A program made the position numbers and the translations under genes. Shown here piece after piece: positions 49,223 through 61,157 of a stretch of 64,000 nucleotides of DNA. The stretch is from Rhizobium sp. WYCCWR10014. Lineage in GTDB: Bacteria > Pseudomonadota > Alphaproteobacteria > Rhizobiales > Rhizobiaceae. Below the pieces are notes generated by a model. That model was not told where the DNA came from, ran no database searches, and saw only the letters and a program-made list of their open reading frames with translations. The stretch lies in the NCBI RefSeq assembly GCF_001657485.1, contig NZ_LXFU01000029.1, forward strand, positions 1 through 64,000, in the 5' to 3' direction. Position 1 is the stretch's first letter, and the number at the start of each line of letters is the position of its first letter.

Positions 49223-50065
49223 TTAACGATCCGCTACGAAGGTCTGCTTCTGCGTGCCGAGACCCTCGATGCCGAGTTCGACCACGTCTCCGGCCTTGAG
49301 ATAACGCGGCGGCTTGAGGCCCATTCCGACGCCCGGAGGCGTGCCGGTCGAGATCACGTCACCGGCATGCAGCGACATGAACTGGCTAAGATAGGAGACG
49401 AGGAACGCAACCCCGTAAACCATCGTCTTCGATGAGCCGTTCTGCATCTTCTGGCCGTTGACAGTCAGCCACATGCCGAGGTTCTGCGGTTGCGGAATTT
49501 CATCCTTGGTCACGAGCCAGGGACCGATCGGGCCAAAGGTGTCGCAGGATTTGCCCTTGGTCCATTGACCGGACCGCTCGGTCTGGAAAGCGCGCTCGGA
49601 AACGTCATTGGAGACGCAATAACCGGCGACATAATCCAGCGCTTCGGCTTCCGTCACATATTTTGCGGTTTTGCCGATGACGACGCCGAGCTCGACTTCC
49701 CAATCGGTCTTTTCCGAACCGCGGGGAATGATGACATTGTCGTTCGGCCCGACGATTGCGGATGTAGCTTTCATGAAGATGATCGGCTCGGGCGGCACGG
49801 TCGCACCGGTTTCGGCAGCGTGATCCGAGTAATTCAAGCCGATGCAGATGAACTTGCCAGTGCCCGCGACACAGGCGCCGATGCGGCCGGGTGCGATTTC
49901 CGGAAGGCTCTTCGGATCGATGGCCGCTATCTTTGCAAGGCCTGCCGGTCCGATGGCTTCACCGCCGATATCGACGACATGACCGGAGAGATCGCGGATC
50001 TTGCCATCGGCATCGAGAAGTGCTGGTTTTTCACTGCCTGCTTCGCCAACACGCATCAGCTTCAT
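49223..50065 (-). CDS. Fumarylacetoacetate hydrolase family protein
   Basis: The 280-residue protein has the FAH-fold C-terminal domain with the metal ligands in DWEVELGVVIG (Glu-x-Glu) and the N-terminal CIGLNYSDHAAE loop. GVAFLVSYLSQFMSLHAGDVISTGTPPGVG is conserved among ureidoglycolate lyases, acylpyruvases and 2-hydroxyhepta-2,4-diene-dioate isomerases. The substrate cannot be decided here. The ATG at 50065 follows AGGAGG; 12 further codons upstream are rejected. It is about 150 bases from the next gene on the same strand. Confidence 0.9.
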   Translation of the reverse strand: MKLMRVGEAGSEKPALLDADGKIRDLSGHVVDIGGEAIGPAGLAKIAAIDPKSLPEIAPGRIGACVAGTGKFICIGLNYSDHAAETGATVPPEPIIFMKATSAIVGPNDNVIIPRGSEKTDWEVELGVVIGKTAKYVTEAEALDYVAGYCVSNDVSERAFQTERSGQWTKGKSCDTFGPIGPWLVTKDEIPQPQNLGMWLTVNGQKMQNGSSKTMVYGVAFLVSYLSQFMSLHAGDVISTGTPPGVGMGLKPPRYLKAGDVVELGIEGLGTQKQTFVADR

Positions 50066-50215
50066 GGAATTCCTCCTCATCGAAAACGGATTTGCAGCCA
50101 CCTATGAACGAATTATTCATCGGTGTCATTACGGCTTTGCCGGGAAGCGGTACGGATTTGCCGCGATTCGGATGATTTTCTGCCGAAAACCGCCCGTACC
50201 TGCCGGCATCATGCT

Positions 50216-51169
50216 CTAAAAAATTTCCGCCAGATCCGGGCCGGAGGGAATGATCTTCGTCGGATTGAGGCTTTCGATCGAATAGTAGCCGCGCTTGATA
50301 TGATCGAGATTCACCGTTTCACCGATGCCCGGCCAATCCAGCATTCGGCGGCAGAAGGCGCGCAGATTGGCATAGTCGGAAAGCCGGCGCAGATTGCATT
50401 TGAAGATGCCGTGATAGGCGACGTCAAAGCGCACCAGCGTCACGAAGAGCCGGATATCGCTCTCGATGGGATGATCGGCGAAGAGAAAAGACCGGCCCTC
50501 GAACTGCTGCTCGACCCAGTCGAGGCAGGCAAAGACATCGGCAAAGGCTTCTTCGTAGGCGATCTGCGTGGTGGCGAAACCGGCGCGGTAGACGCCGTTG
50601 TTGAGGGCAGGATAGATGCGATCGTTGAAAGCATCGATCTCGGTGCGCCTCTCCGCCGGGTAAAGATCGATCGGATTTTTTGCCAGACCGCCGAAGCCGC
50701 TGTTCAGCATACGCAGAATATCGGCGGATTCATTGTTGACGATGGTCTTTTTCTGCTTGTCCCAGAGAACCGGCACGGTGGCCCGGCCGGTGAAATCGGG
50801 TGCTGCCCTGGTATAGATTTCATGCATATAGGTTACGCCGTTGACGTGATCCTCCGTCGCGCCGGGATAATCACCGAACCGCCAGCCCTGCTTGCCCAGC
50901 AGCGGCTCCACGACCGAAATCGAGATGACGTCTTCCAGGCCCTTGAGCTTGCGGCCGATTAGGGTGCGCGAGGCCCAGGGGCAGATATAGGCGACATAGA
51001 GATGGTAACGGCCGGCGCCGGCTTCAAAGCCGGCTTCGCCCGTCGGCCCGGCGCTGCCATCCGGGGTCACCCAATTGCGGAAACTCGAGGTCTGACGGAC
51101 GAAGCCGCCCTTTTCGTCCTTTGCCTGAACGGGCTGCCAGTCTTCCGTCCATTTTCCGTTCACCAGCAT
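50216..51169 (-). CDS. Glutathionyl-hydroquinone reductase (omega/xi-class GST)
   Basis: The 317-residue protein matches the YqjG/ECM4 family of xi-class glutathione transferases. Catalytic Cys63 lies in YICPWASRT, and the C-terminal alpha-helical domain follows. Such enzymes reduce glutathionyl-hydroquinones. The ATG at 51169 has GGGAG seven bases upstream; five earlier codons are not needed. The family length (about 320) is met. No quinone-pathway gene is next to it. Confidence 0.92.
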   Translation of the reverse strand: MLVNGKWTEDWQPVQAKDEKGGFVRQTSSFRNWVTPDGSAGPTGEAGFEAGAGRYHLYVAYICPWASRTLIGRKLKGLEDVISISVVEPLLGKQGWRFGDYPGATEDHVNGVTYMHEIYTRAAPDFTGRATVPVLWDKQKKTIVNNESADILRMLNSGFGGLAKNPIDLYPAERRTEIDAFNDRIYPALNNGVYRAGFATTQIAYEEAFADVFACLDWVEQQFEGRSFLFADHPIESDIRLFVTLVRFDVAYHGIFKCNLRRLSDYANLRAFCRRMLDWPGIGETVNLDHIKRGYYSIESLNPTKIIPSGPDLAEIF

Positions 51170-51308
51170 GCGCAACTCCCGCAATCGATTGACTAAATGG
51201 GTTGATTATCCTGCTTCGACGCCGGCGTCAGGCCGCTCTGACGGAGACAGTCTGTACACCCAAACTGCGACGATGCTGCGCTTGCCAAGCCGGTGAAGCA
51301 GGAAATAT

Positions 51309-51626
51309 GTGTCTGCTATACAAACTGACGTGGAGTTCGAAATGCAGCTCTCGAAGGCCGTCGTACGGACCGAACATGCAAGCCGCTATCTGCAGCAGCT
51401 CTGCAAACACTGGAGCCACAAGTTCAGCGTCGATTTTGATCCTCTGAAGGGGCGGGTGCCATTCAGCGATACGGCCGAGGTAACGTTTGCGGCCGACGAT
51501 GCGGCGCTGACCATGATACTTTCCGTCGGCGATCCCTCGCAACAGGAGAGGATGCAGCAGGTCATAGACGATCATCTCAAACGCTTCGCCTTTCGCGAAG
51601 AACTCGACATCGTCTGGTCGGACTAA
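51309..51626 (+). CDS. DUF2218 family protein
   Basis: The 105-residue protein matches DUF2218, small proteins often found beside siderophore or iron-uptake genes in other bacteria, though no such gene is here. Typical features are RTEHASRYLQQLCKHWSHKF and the C-terminal HLKRFAFREELDIVW. GTG at 51309 gives 105 residues; ATG at 51342 (MQLSKAVVRT) gives 94 and is a good alternative. A nitroreductase gene follows after 46 bases. Confidence 0.85.
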   Translation: MSAIQTDVEFEMQLSKAVVRTEHASRYLQQLCKHWSHKFSVDFDPLKGRVPFSDTAEVTFAADDAALTMILSVGDPSQQERMQQVIDDHLKRFAFREELDIVWSD

Positions 51627-51672
51627 GCCCAGCCCCCGATCCAAATTTTCTGCCCCAAACCCTGGAACAAGC

Positions 51673-52272
51673 ATGACGAAGAGCAATCACCGCGAATCCG
51701 ACCATCCGATCGATCCGATGTTTCTCGACCGCTGGTCGCCGCGCGCCTTCACCGGCGAAATCATCGAGGAGACGCAGCTGCTCGGTCTGCTCGACGCCGC
51801 CCATTGGGCGCCGTCCTCGGCCAACCACCAGCCCTGGCGCTTCATCTATGGCCTCAAGGGTTCGGAACATTGGGAGAAATTCGTCGCTTTGCTCAACGAT
51901 TCCAACCAGGAATGGGCCAGGAATGCATCGGCGCTGATCTTCGTCGTGTCGCGCGCCTTCACCGGGGCTGCCGGCTCGGCTGAGGAAAAGCCGAGCTACA
52001 CCCATTCCTTCGATGCCGGTGCGGCATGGGGGCATCTGGCAATCCAGGCGCGCCTCTCGGGCCTTTACGCCCATGGCATGGGCGGCATCAAGCATGAAGA
52101 GATCAGGCAGGCTTTTGCCATTCCCGAGGGGTACCGGGTCGAAGCAGGCGTCGCCATCGGCCGGCTGGCCGACAAGAGCGTTCTTTCCGAACGCAATCAG
52201 GCGCGCGAATTCCCCAGCCAGCGCAAGCCGCTCTCCGAGGTCGCCTTCAACGGGCGGTTCGTCGCGAATTGA
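51673..52272 (+). CDS. Nitroreductase family protein
   Basis: The 199-residue flavoprotein of the nitroreductase fold has the FMN-binding start RWSPRAFTGEII and the conserved DAAHWAPSSANHQPWRF. The C-terminal GYRVEAGVAIGRL is also typical. These enzymes reduce nitro compounds, quinones or flavins with NAD(P)H; the physiological substrate is unknown. It may be cotranscribed with the DUF2218 gene. A hairpin follows before convergent gyrB. Confidence 0.92.
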   Translation: MTKSNHRESDHPIDPMFLDRWSPRAFTGEIIEETQLLGLLDAAHWAPSSANHQPWRFIYGLKGSEHWEKFVALLNDSNQEWARNASALIFVVSRAFTGAAGSAEEKPSYTHSFDAGAAWGHLAIQARLSGLYAHGMGGIKHEEIRQAFAIPEGYRVEAGVAIGRLADKSVLSERNQAREFPSQRKPLSEVAFNGRFVAN

Positions 52273-52310
52273 GCGAAGCCAAAGGCCAAGCAGATATCGC
52301 GCAAACGAAA

Positions 52311-52337
52311 GCCCCGCCATCTTAGGGATAGCGGGGC
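52311..52337. terminator. Hairpin between nitroreductase gene and gyrB
   Basis: GCCCCGC at 52311-52317 pairs with GCGGGGC at 52331-52337 in the 86-base convergent gap. On the minus strand it is followed by TTTCGTTT and on the plus strand by CATTTATTTC, so it could terminate gyrB and the nitroreductase transcript. Confidence 0.75.
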
Positions 52338-52358
52338 CATTTATTTCTGAAATAACAA

Positions 52359-54929
<2,571 letters not shown>

Positions 54930-55307
54930 TTATGACGCTTTTCCGTCGCCTTTACCGCCATTTTCGAGAAGAGCCGATAGCCGGCCTATCTCCGCACTGT
55001 CAAGGTTGCGAATCCGCCGGGCCAGCCGGTTGGCAAATTCGGTATATTCGGGGGGCAGGCCGGAGGTGTCGATCACGACGCGCGGGTCCGAAGAACGGGC
55101 GAGCAGGAACAGTTCCTCGGCCTCGTCCCAGATGATGTTGAAGTAACCGGCGATGCGCTGCAGCAGATCGAATGTCGGCAAACCACGCTTTCCATGTTCG
55201 AGCGCCGAGAGATAGGCGGGAGAGACATTCAGCGCTTCCGCCATCTCCTTTTGCGAGACGCCCTTGCGCGCTCTCAGCCTGCGAACCGCCTCTCCGAAGG
55301 GTGTCAT
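54930..55307 (-). CDS. XRE-family transcriptional regulator
   Basis: The 125-residue protein has an N-terminal XRE helix-turn-helix at about residues 6-58 (KGVSQKEMAEALNVSPAYLSALEHGKRG) and a longer C-terminal part of unknown role. The target is unknown. Its start overlaps the stop of the Smr gene by four bases, so it ends a mltA-smr-XRE operon read on the minus strand. Confidence 0.9.
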   Translation of the reverse strand: MTPFGEAVRRLRARKGVSQKEMAEALNVSPAYLSALEHGKRGLPTFDLLQRIAGYFNIIWDEAEELFLLARSSDPRVVIDTSGLPPEYTEFANRLARRIRNLDSAEIGRLSALLENGGKGDGKAS

Positions 55308-55870
55308 GACCTTTCCCCGTGCCGCCGCGACAGGCGAATGTAGAGCGCGCCCTCGCCGCCATGATGCTGTGCGGCCGACTCATAGGAGGAGATCAGGTAG
55401 CGGAATTCCGGCTTCGAGAACCAGAGAGGCACGGCCCGCTTCAGCGCGCCCTCGCTGCCCATCGAGCTGCCCTTGCCCGTGATCACCAGCACATGGCGCA
55501 TGCCGCGCTCGTGGGCGCGAATCAAGAAATCGAGAAGGATGGCATGGGCCTGGCTCTGCACCAGCCCGTGCAGGTCGATCCGCGCTTCGAGCGCCAGCCG
55601 GCCCTTGGCGATCTTCCGCTTGACCGGCTTTTCCAGCGGATGATGCACCCCGGCCGATGGCTTCGACGGTGACGGTGCTGTCGGCTGCAGCGGCATGGGT
55701 GTGGCGGGCGTCTGCTTTTCCTGTTCCCGTTCGGCCGCCGCTTCGGCTTCGGCAAGAAAGGCATCGAGTTCGGTCAACACCCCCGCCTTAGCGGGCATCG
55801 GCCGCGTGCTGCGGGCGACCTTGCCCCAGAGGATCCTCTCATCCGCGCTCAGCTTGCGATCCCCGGCCAT
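55304..55870 (-). CDS. Smr/MutS2-domain protein
   Basis: The 188-residue protein has a low-complexity Pro/Ala-rich N-terminal region (about residues 45-80) and a C-terminal Smr domain with IDLHGLVQSQAHAILL and the catalytic-loop VITGKG. Smr domains are nicking endonucleases or RNA cleavage factors acting at collided ribosomes or recombination intermediates. Stand-alone Smr function in this lineage is unclear. The start codon shares one base with the mltA stop (TGATG). Confidence 0.9.
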   Translation of the reverse strand: MAGDRKLSADERILWGKVARSTRPMPAKAGVLTELDAFLAEAEAAAEREQEKQTPATPMPLQPTAPSPSKPSAGVHHPLEKPVKRKIAKGRLALEARIDLHGLVQSQAHAILLDFLIRAHERGMRHVLVITGKGSSMGSEGALKRAVPLWFSKPEFRYLISSYESAAQHHGGEGALYIRLSRRHGERS

Positions 55871-56988
55871 CAGTCGAATCTTCCGGCGGCGGCATTGGGA
55901 ATGAGGATGGCGAAATCGGCGGCGTTGCGGACGGTGCCAGCACTTTCTCCGGCCATATTCCCCGAGCCGGTGAAGATATCACCGCGCGCCGGCCCGACGA
56001 TCGCCGAACCGGTATCGAGCGCCAGCATCAGCCTGCGGAACGGCCGGCCCTGGTCGAGGTGGGTGAGGCTTTCGGCGCGAATGAAAAAGGGAAAGCCGAA
56101 GGTATGGATCATCCGGTCGACCGCAAGCGCGCGCCCGGCGAGAAGCGGAACCTTGGCGGCCGCGATCGGACCGGCCTGCGGATCGGCAACCGGTGCATCA
56201 CGGAAGAAAATATAAGAGCGGTTATGCCATAACACTTCATCGACGCGCTCGGGATTGCGCGCCAGCCAGGCACGGATCGCCTGCATCGAAATCTCCGCCC
56301 GATCGATCTCGCCGCGCTCGATGAGCAGTTTGCCGATCGCCGAGAAAGCGTGGCCGGCCTTCGCGGCATAGGTGATGCGGCCGATACGACCATCCTGATA
56401 ACGCAGGCGGGCAGCACCTTGCACATGCACGAAGAAGACATCGACCTTCGACCTCGCCCAGGCGATTTCGAGGCCGCGGCCCTCGAGAAATCCCTGATCG
56501 ATGGTGCGGCGGTCCGGATAGGCAGTGACGTGGCCCCCATGCAGACGGCCGAAAGCATAGGCCTTGTCGAGCCCGGTGGGGCGATTGGCGTCGTCGAGAT
56601 CGATTAGATCGTCCGGACGCCGGTAGAAAGGAAAACGGAAAATTTCGTCCGGCCGCTCCGACACGTCGATATCAGGTTCGTAGAAGGCGGTGACGAAGCC
56701 GGAATTGCCGTCCTTGCGGCGAATCAGAAAGGGCCGACAGTGCGTCTCGAAAAAGGCGCGCGCCGACGCCGGAGATGACGGAGTGAAATCTGCGGCGGCG
56801 GCGAGAAGCGGAAGCAGGTCTTCCGAGTTCAGGCCAAGCGATCCGGTGCGGTACGGTTTGACATCGGTGATCTGCCGCCGGCAGCTTCGCATGACTTCAA
56901 AAAGGCCGGAGGGATCATCATCCTTCCAGCCTTCCAGAGTGTCGAAGCTTATGGCCTGCAGGACGAAGTCCGATGCGTGGTCACTCAT
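55870..56988 (-). CDS. mltA: Membrane-bound lytic murein transglycosylase A
   Basis: The 372-residue protein has the MltA domain (TAFYEPDIDVSERPDEIFRFP) and the C-terminal 3D domain with ALDTGSAIVGPARGDIFTGSG, whose aspartates are catalytic. It cleaves peptidoglycan to anhydro-muropeptides. An ordinary lipoprotein signal is not visible at the predicted start, so export would need another start or route. It overlaps the Tim44-like gene by eight bases. Confidence 0.9.
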   Translation of the reverse strand: MSDHASDFVLQAISFDTLEGWKDDDPSGLFEVMRSCRRQITDVKPYRTGSLGLNSEDLLPLLAAAADFTPSSPASARAFFETHCRPFLIRRKDGNSGFVTAFYEPDIDVSERPDEIFRFPFYRRPDDLIDLDDANRPTGLDKAYAFGRLHGGHVTAYPDRRTIDQGFLEGRGLEIAWARSKVDVFFVHVQGAARLRYQDGRIGRITYAAKAGHAFSAIGKLLIERGEIDRAEISMQAIRAWLARNPERVDEVLWHNRSYIFFRDAPVADPQAGPIAAAKVPLLAGRALAVDRMIHTFGFPFFIRAESLTHLDQGRPFRRLMLALDTGSAIVGPARGDIFTGSGNMAGESAGTVRNAADFAILIPNAAAGRFD

Positions 56989-57685
56989 GTTCCGATTCGG
57001 TCGCCACGAGTTTCCAGTTCGGATCGCGCGAGCGGGTGTCGCGGGCGAAGGTCCAGACGTCGTTGACCTCGGCGACGTTTTCGGCGTCGCCTTCGATCAG
57101 CACATCCGCCTTGTCGTATGTCGCTGATATCAGCTGGCTGGCAATGCGCACGGTGATCTGTGCTTCGCTGCCCTTCGTTTCCGCATGGGTGATCTCAGCC
57201 TTGTCGATGCCGACGAAAGTGGATTTCACCTTCTCGCCCCGGGCTTCGCGCTCGCCGATCGCCGCATCGAAGCCGTCATAGACTTCGCGCGACAGCAAGT
57301 TCTTCAGCGTTTTCCGGTCGCCATCGGCATAGGCCATGACAATCATCTCGTAAGCCATGCGGGCGCCGTTCAGAAACTCCTTCGGGCTGAAGGCGGGATC
57401 GGCCTTGTTCAGCGCACGCAGCGATTCGTTGAGCGGCGTTCCGGGCGCCGCGAAAGCATCGATGGCGGCGAAGCGATCCTCGTCCTCCGTCGTCGCATCG
57501 CGTCGCGGCAGCGTCACGACCTTGCCGGCATCGGCGGCTTCGGCCGGAGCCGCATCCCGCGGCGTATAGAGATCGCGCGGCGGCTTCTCATTTCCTGTAC
57601 GGCGCCCGAGCACGGAGCGGAGCTGAAAGAAAATCAGCACAGCCGCCACCAGGAAAAATAATGTGATGAAGTCGTTCGAACTCAT
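56981..57685 (-). CDS. Tim44/TimA-family membrane adaptor
   Basis: The 234-residue protein has an N-terminal membrane segment (FITLFFLVAAVLIFFQLRSVLG) and a C-terminal Tim44-like domain of about 150 residues ending near ARDTRSRDPNWKLVATES. Tim44 domains recruit partners to membranes; the bacterial TimA is an alphaproteobacterial homologue of the mitochondrial translocon subunit. It heads the four-gene minus-strand operon with mltA, smr and XRE. fxsA diverges from it across 122 bases. Confidence 0.9.
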   Translation of the reverse strand: MSSNDFITLFFLVAAVLIFFQLRSVLGRRTGNEKPPRDLYTPRDAAPAEAADAGKVVTLPRRDATTEDEDRFAAIDAFAAPGTPLNESLRALNKADPAFSPKEFLNGARMAYEMIVMAYADGDRKTLKNLLSREVYDGFDAAIGEREARGEKVKSTFVGIDKAEITHAETKGSEAQITVRIASQLISATYDKADVLIEGDAENVAEVNDVWTFARDTRSRDPNWKLVATESEHE

Positions 57686-57807
57686 ATCGTATCGCAGCCG
57701 CCGTTAACATCTCTGATTTGTACTCCCATATAGTCTGCCTATACAGATGATTCAAATGATGGCTGGCATCTTCGCCAGCGACAAGAGGAGACCGGCGAGC
57801 CCGGGAC

Positions 57808-58323
57808 ATGACCGACATGCGTTTTTCGATCCTGCCAGCTTTCATTTTGCTGCTGCCGCTCGCCGAAATTGCCGGTTTCGTCGTCGTCGGCCGGGCTATC
57901 GGATTGTGGCTGACGCTCGCGCTCGTCATGCTGGGTTTTGTTATCGGTGTGGTTCTGCTGCGCCGGCAGGGCATCGGTATTTTGCGCCGCATGTCGAGCG
58001 AAGGACGGAATGGGGTGATGCCGGGCCGCGACCTGCTGCGGCCGGCGATGAACGTCATCGCCTCGCTGCTCCTGATCATTCCCGGCTTCCTCACGGATAT
58101 CATCGCGATCCTCATTCTCATTCCGCCGGTGCGCGATCTCGTCTGGCGGGCAATCGCCAAACGCTTCGTCGTCGTCAATGCCAAGGGCGGCTCTTCCTCC
58201 GGTCCGCAACCCGATTTCCGCGACCGCAAGCCGAACTCGAAGGTGGTCGATCTCGATGAAGAGGACTATCATAGAGAGCCGGATCGCAACTCGCCGTGGT
58301 CCGGCAAACATCTTGGCGATTGA
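57808..58323 (+). CDS. fxsA: FxsA family membrane protein
   Basis: The 171-residue protein has the FxsA layout: an N-terminal hydrophobic pair (FILLLPLAEIAGFVVVGRAIG and LWLTLALVMLGFVIGVVLLRR), a conserved arginine-glycine turn (RRQGIGILRRM), a third segment (IASLLLIIPGFLTDIIAILI) and a charged tail. FxsA in E. coli affects exclusion of phage T7, but its wider role is unknown. It is divergent from the Tim44-like gene and precedes secB by about 100 bases. Confidence 0.92.
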   Translation: MTDMRFSILPAFILLLPLAEIAGFVVVGRAIGLWLTLALVMLGFVIGVVLLRRQGIGILRRMSSEGRNGVMPGRDLLRPAMNVIASLLLIIPGFLTDIIAILILIPPVRDLVWRAIAKRFVVVNAKGGSSSGPQPDFRDRKPNSKVVDLDEEDYHREPDRNSPWSGKHLGD

Positions 58324-58424
58324 GGCACTACGGCTGATCAACCGCGCCGAGCGCCCAGGGTTGTAAGCCCTTCCCTGAAATGTTAGATGGCGGCACCATT
58401 CCCATGCCCCTCGAGGAAAAGCCA

Positions 58425-58907
58425 ATGGCAGACGATAACAACAGCAACGGTGCGACCAACCCCACCCTTTCGATCCTTGCGCAATATACCAAGGATCTGT
58501 CCTTCGAAAATCCGGGTGCGCCGCGTTCGCTGCAGGCCCGCGACAAGGCGCCGACGATCAACATCAATGTGAACGTCAACGCTAACCCGCTTTCCGATAC
58601 GGATTTCGATGTCGTGCTGTCGCTGAATGCCGAAGCCAAGGACGGCGACAAGACGGTTTTCCATACCGAACTCACCTATGGCGGCGTTTTCCGCGTTGCC
58701 GGTTTCCCGCAGGAACACATGCTGCCGGTTCTCTTCATCGAGTGCCCGCGCATGCTCTTCCCCTTCGCCCGTCAGATCATTGCCGACGTCACCCGCAACG
58801 GTGGTTTCCCGCCGCTGATGATCGACCCGATCGACTTCACGCAAATGTTCGCTCAGCGCGTTGCCGAAGAACAGGCCCGCGCTAAGGTTCAGGCCGTTCC
58901 GAACTGA
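58425..58907 (+). CDS. secB: Protein-export chaperone SecB
   Basis: The 160-residue SecB keeps preproteins unfolded and delivers them to SecA. Conserved segments are [16 protein letters not shown] near the N-terminus, [11 protein letters not shown] in the centre and [28 protein letters not shown] toward the C-terminus. The ATG at 58425 follows GAGGAAA; 15 upstream codons are unlike the family. Length is typical. A terminator hairpin follows at 58935-58955. Confidence 0.97.
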   Translation: MADDNNSNGATNPTLSILAQYTKDLSFENPGAPRSLQARDKAPTININVNVNANPLSDTDFDVVLSLNAEAKDGDKTVFHTELTYGGVFRVAGFPQEHMLPVLFIECPRMLFPFARQIIADVTRNGGFPPLMIDPIDFTQMFAQRVAEEQARAKVQAVPN

Positions 58908-58934
58908 CCGGCTCTTTCTTGTCTGATATGCGGA

Positions 58935-58960
58935 TGCCCGGGCTGGTCCCGGGCATTTTC
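58935..58960. terminator. Terminator between secB and dnaQ
   Basis: TGCCCGGG (58935-58942) pairs with CCCGGGCA (58948-58955), loop CTGGT, followed by TTTTC. It serves secB on the plus strand and possibly the convergent dnaQ, ending at 58974; on the minus strand no T run follows. Confidence 0.85.
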
Positions 58961-58973
58961 AATTAAGGACGGT

Positions 58974-59696
58974 TTAATCGAGGTTGGCGTATTTCGCCCA
59001 GACGCTTTTTTCACCGAGCTTGGCGACGAGCGCCTCATGCGCCTGTTCCTCGGTTTGGCTGAGGCGCGGGGCGAGCGGCCGGGGCCTTTCGAGCACTGCG
59101 GCAATCACCACGTCGTCTTCCATCCCCGTGTCACCGCGAGCTGCCTGGTTGGATTTTCCGGCCATGCCGAGGCCAAGGGCTGCCTGTCTGCCGCCGATCA
59201 TCTCGATATAGACTTCGGCAAGCAATTCGGAGTCGAGCAGCGCGCCGTGTTTGGTGCGGTGCGAATTATCGATGCCGTAGCGCCGGCAAAGCGCATCGAG
59301 CGAATTCGGCCCCATCGGATGTTTGCGCCGCGCCATCGACAGGGTATCGAGCACCCTTTCCGGCAGGATTGGCGGCAAACCGATCCGCGCGAATTCCGCG
59401 TTGATGAAGCCCATATCGAAGGTGGCGTTATGGGCAATCCACTTCGCATCGCCGAAGAAGGTAAGGATTTGTTCGGCAACTTCCCCGAAAGGCTGCTTGT
59501 CCTTCAGGAATTCATCGGTGATGCCGTGCACGGCGAGCGCATCCGGATGAACCTTCTGATCTCCAGGATTGATGAAGATGTGGATCGTGTTGCCCGTGGG
59601 GAAATGATTGAAGAGCTCGATGCCGCCGATTTCGATGATGCGGTCGGCGCGGTTGTCGAGGCCGGTTGTTTCCGTATCGAAGATGATCTCACGCAT
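58974..59696 (-). CDS. dnaQ: DNA polymerase III epsilon subunit (proofreading exonuclease)
   Basis: The 240-residue 3'-5' exonuclease has Exo I IIFDTETTGLD, Exo II HNATFDMGFINAEF and Exo III with HGALLDSELLAEVY. These carry the DEDDh catalytic residues. The ATG at 59696 (MREIIFDTE) is chosen; seven codons further upstream overlap coaE and are unlike the family. The start overlaps the coaE 3' end by eight bases. It is the last gene of a maf-aroE-coaE-dnaQ group read away from the origin. Confidence 0.97.
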   Translation of the reverse strand: MREIIFDTETTGLDNRADRIIEIGGIELFNHFPTGNTIHIFINPGDQKVHPDALAVHGITDEFLKDKQPFGEVAEQILTFFGDAKWIAHNATFDMGFINAEFARIGLPPILPERVLDTLSMARRKHPMGPNSLDALCRRYGIDNSHRTKHGALLDSELLAEVYIEMIGGRQAALGLGMAGKSNQAARGDTGMEDDVVIAAVLERPRPLAPRLSQTEEQAHEALVAKLGEKSVWAKYANLD

Positions 59697-60300
59697 TCCG
59701 GAAATCTCCCTTGGCAATCCGCGTTTTCAGGTCGGCGACGATCTCGAACACCCGTTCCCTCGTCGTCGCGATACTGTGACTGGTGTCGATCAGATAATCG
59801 GCACGCCGCCGTTTTTCCGTGTCCGGCGTCTGGCGTGAGAGAATCATGTCGAATTTTTCCTCGGTCATGCCTTCGCGCGCAAGCACCCTTTGGCGCTGAA
59901 TCTGTGGATCGGTGCTGACGACGACGATGACATCCACTCTTGCCTCGGCGCCGGTTTCGAAAAGTAATGGAATATCGAGCAATACCATGTCGGCGCCGGC
60001 GGCGCGTTGTCGCTTCAGAAATTCCGTCTCGCGTTTGCGAACCAGCGGATGGACGATCGCTTCCAGGCGTTTGAAGCCGTGAGTATCAAGAGCGAGCTGG
60101 CGGCCGAGTTCACGCCGGTCGACTGCTCCATCCTTCATCGTGCCGGGGAAGGCGGCATTCACCTGCGGTGCAGCCTCGCCGGCATAGAGATCGTGGACCA
60201 CGGCGTCCGAATCGTTCACCGGGATTCCTGCATCGGCGAAGAGCTTTGACGCCGTCGATTTTCCCATTCCGATGGAGCCGGTGAGGCCGATCTTCAGCAT
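59689..60300 (-). CDS. coaE: Dephospho-CoA kinase
   Basis: The 203-residue P-loop kinase completes coenzyme A. Walker A is LTGSIGMGKST near residues 6-16, and DIPLLFETGAE is the conserved nucleotide and substrate segment. The ATG at 60300 shares one base with the aroE stop (TGATG). A 24-codon longer frame upstream overlaps aroE and is rejected. Confidence 0.97.
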   Translation of the reverse strand: MLKIGLTGSIGMGKSTASKLFADAGIPVNDSDAVVHDLYAGEAAPQVNAAFPGTMKDGAVDRRELGRQLALDTHGFKRLEAIVHPLVRKRETEFLKRQRAAGADMVLLDIPLLFETGAEARVDVIVVVSTDPQIQRQRVLAREGMTEEKFDMILSRQTPDTEKRRRADYLIDTSHSIATTRERVFEIVADLKTRIAKGDFRNA

Positions 60301-61157
60301 CAGTGTGCTTCCATATCCGCAATGATGAGCGCGCGCAGCGCTGCGTCGACGATGGGACGCTGGCCGAACCATTTCTCGAATCCGGGCACGGCCTGATGAA
60401 GCAGCATGCCGAGACCATCGACGATGGGAAATCCTTGCTCTTCCGCTTGGACCAGGATCGGCGTCTTCAAGGGCACATAAACGATATCGGTGACGACGGC
60501 ATCGGCTGCAAGAGGTGAGAAGTCGAGTTGCGGCGCTGGCTCGCCGTCCATGCCGAGCGAGGTTGTATTGATGAAGAGGCCGGCCCCACTCATCACTTCG
60601 GCAAGCGCCCCGGCCGGGTGAGCCCGAACACGCGGGCCAAAACGATCCGCGAGTTCACGCGCGCGTTCGACGGTGCGGTTGACGACGTGGATCTCCTTGA
60701 AGCCGCGATCGCGGACCGCCTGGATGATCGCCCGGCTGGCGCCGCCGGCGCCAAAGACGACGGCCGTGCCATGCCCGTCCCAGCCGGGATGGCATTCATC
60801 AAGATTGGCGATGAAGCCGCGACCGTCGGTATTCGTCGCATGCAGGGCACCATCCTCCCGCCAGAGCGTGTTGGAGGCGCCGAGTTCGCGCGATAGCGCG
60901 TCCGGCTTGTCGGCGAGCCGGAACGCCAATTCCTTGTGGGGAATAGTGACGTTGCCTCCGGCAAAGCCGGAACTGCCGTCCTTCAGCGAGTGAATGAAAT
61001 CGGCAAAGGCCTCGGGTGCCACTTCATGAGCGCGATAACTGCCTGGCAGGCCGAGCGTCTTCAGCCAATATCCGTGAATCAGTGGTGAGCGCGAGTGCTT
61101 GATGGGAAAGCCCGTGACAAATGCTTTCGGCCCCAATGTTTCACGTGAATCACCCAT
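60300..61157 (-). CDS. aroE: Shikimate dehydrogenase
   Basis: The 285-residue NADP-dependent enzyme reduces 3-dehydroshikimate in aromatic amino acid synthesis. The substrate region is [13 protein letters not shown], the catalytic Lys is in [10 protein letters not shown], and the nucleotide-binding loop is [11 protein letters not shown] followed by NRTVERA. Length is near the family mean. It overlaps the maf stop by eight bases. Confidence 0.97.
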   Translation of the reverse strand: MGDSRETLGPKAFVTGFPIKHSRSPLIHGYWLKTLGLPGSYRAHEVAPEAFADFIHSLKDGSSGFAGGNVTIPHKELAFRLADKPDALSRELGASNTLWREDGALHATNTDGRGFIANLDECHPGWDGHGTAVVFGAGGASRAIIQAVRDRGFKEIHVVNRTVERARELADRFGPRVRAHPAGALAEVMSGAGLFINTTSLGMDGEPAPQLDFSPLAADAVVTDIVYVPLKTPILVQAEEQGFPIVDGLGMLLHQAVPGFEKWFGQRPIVDAALRALIIADMEAH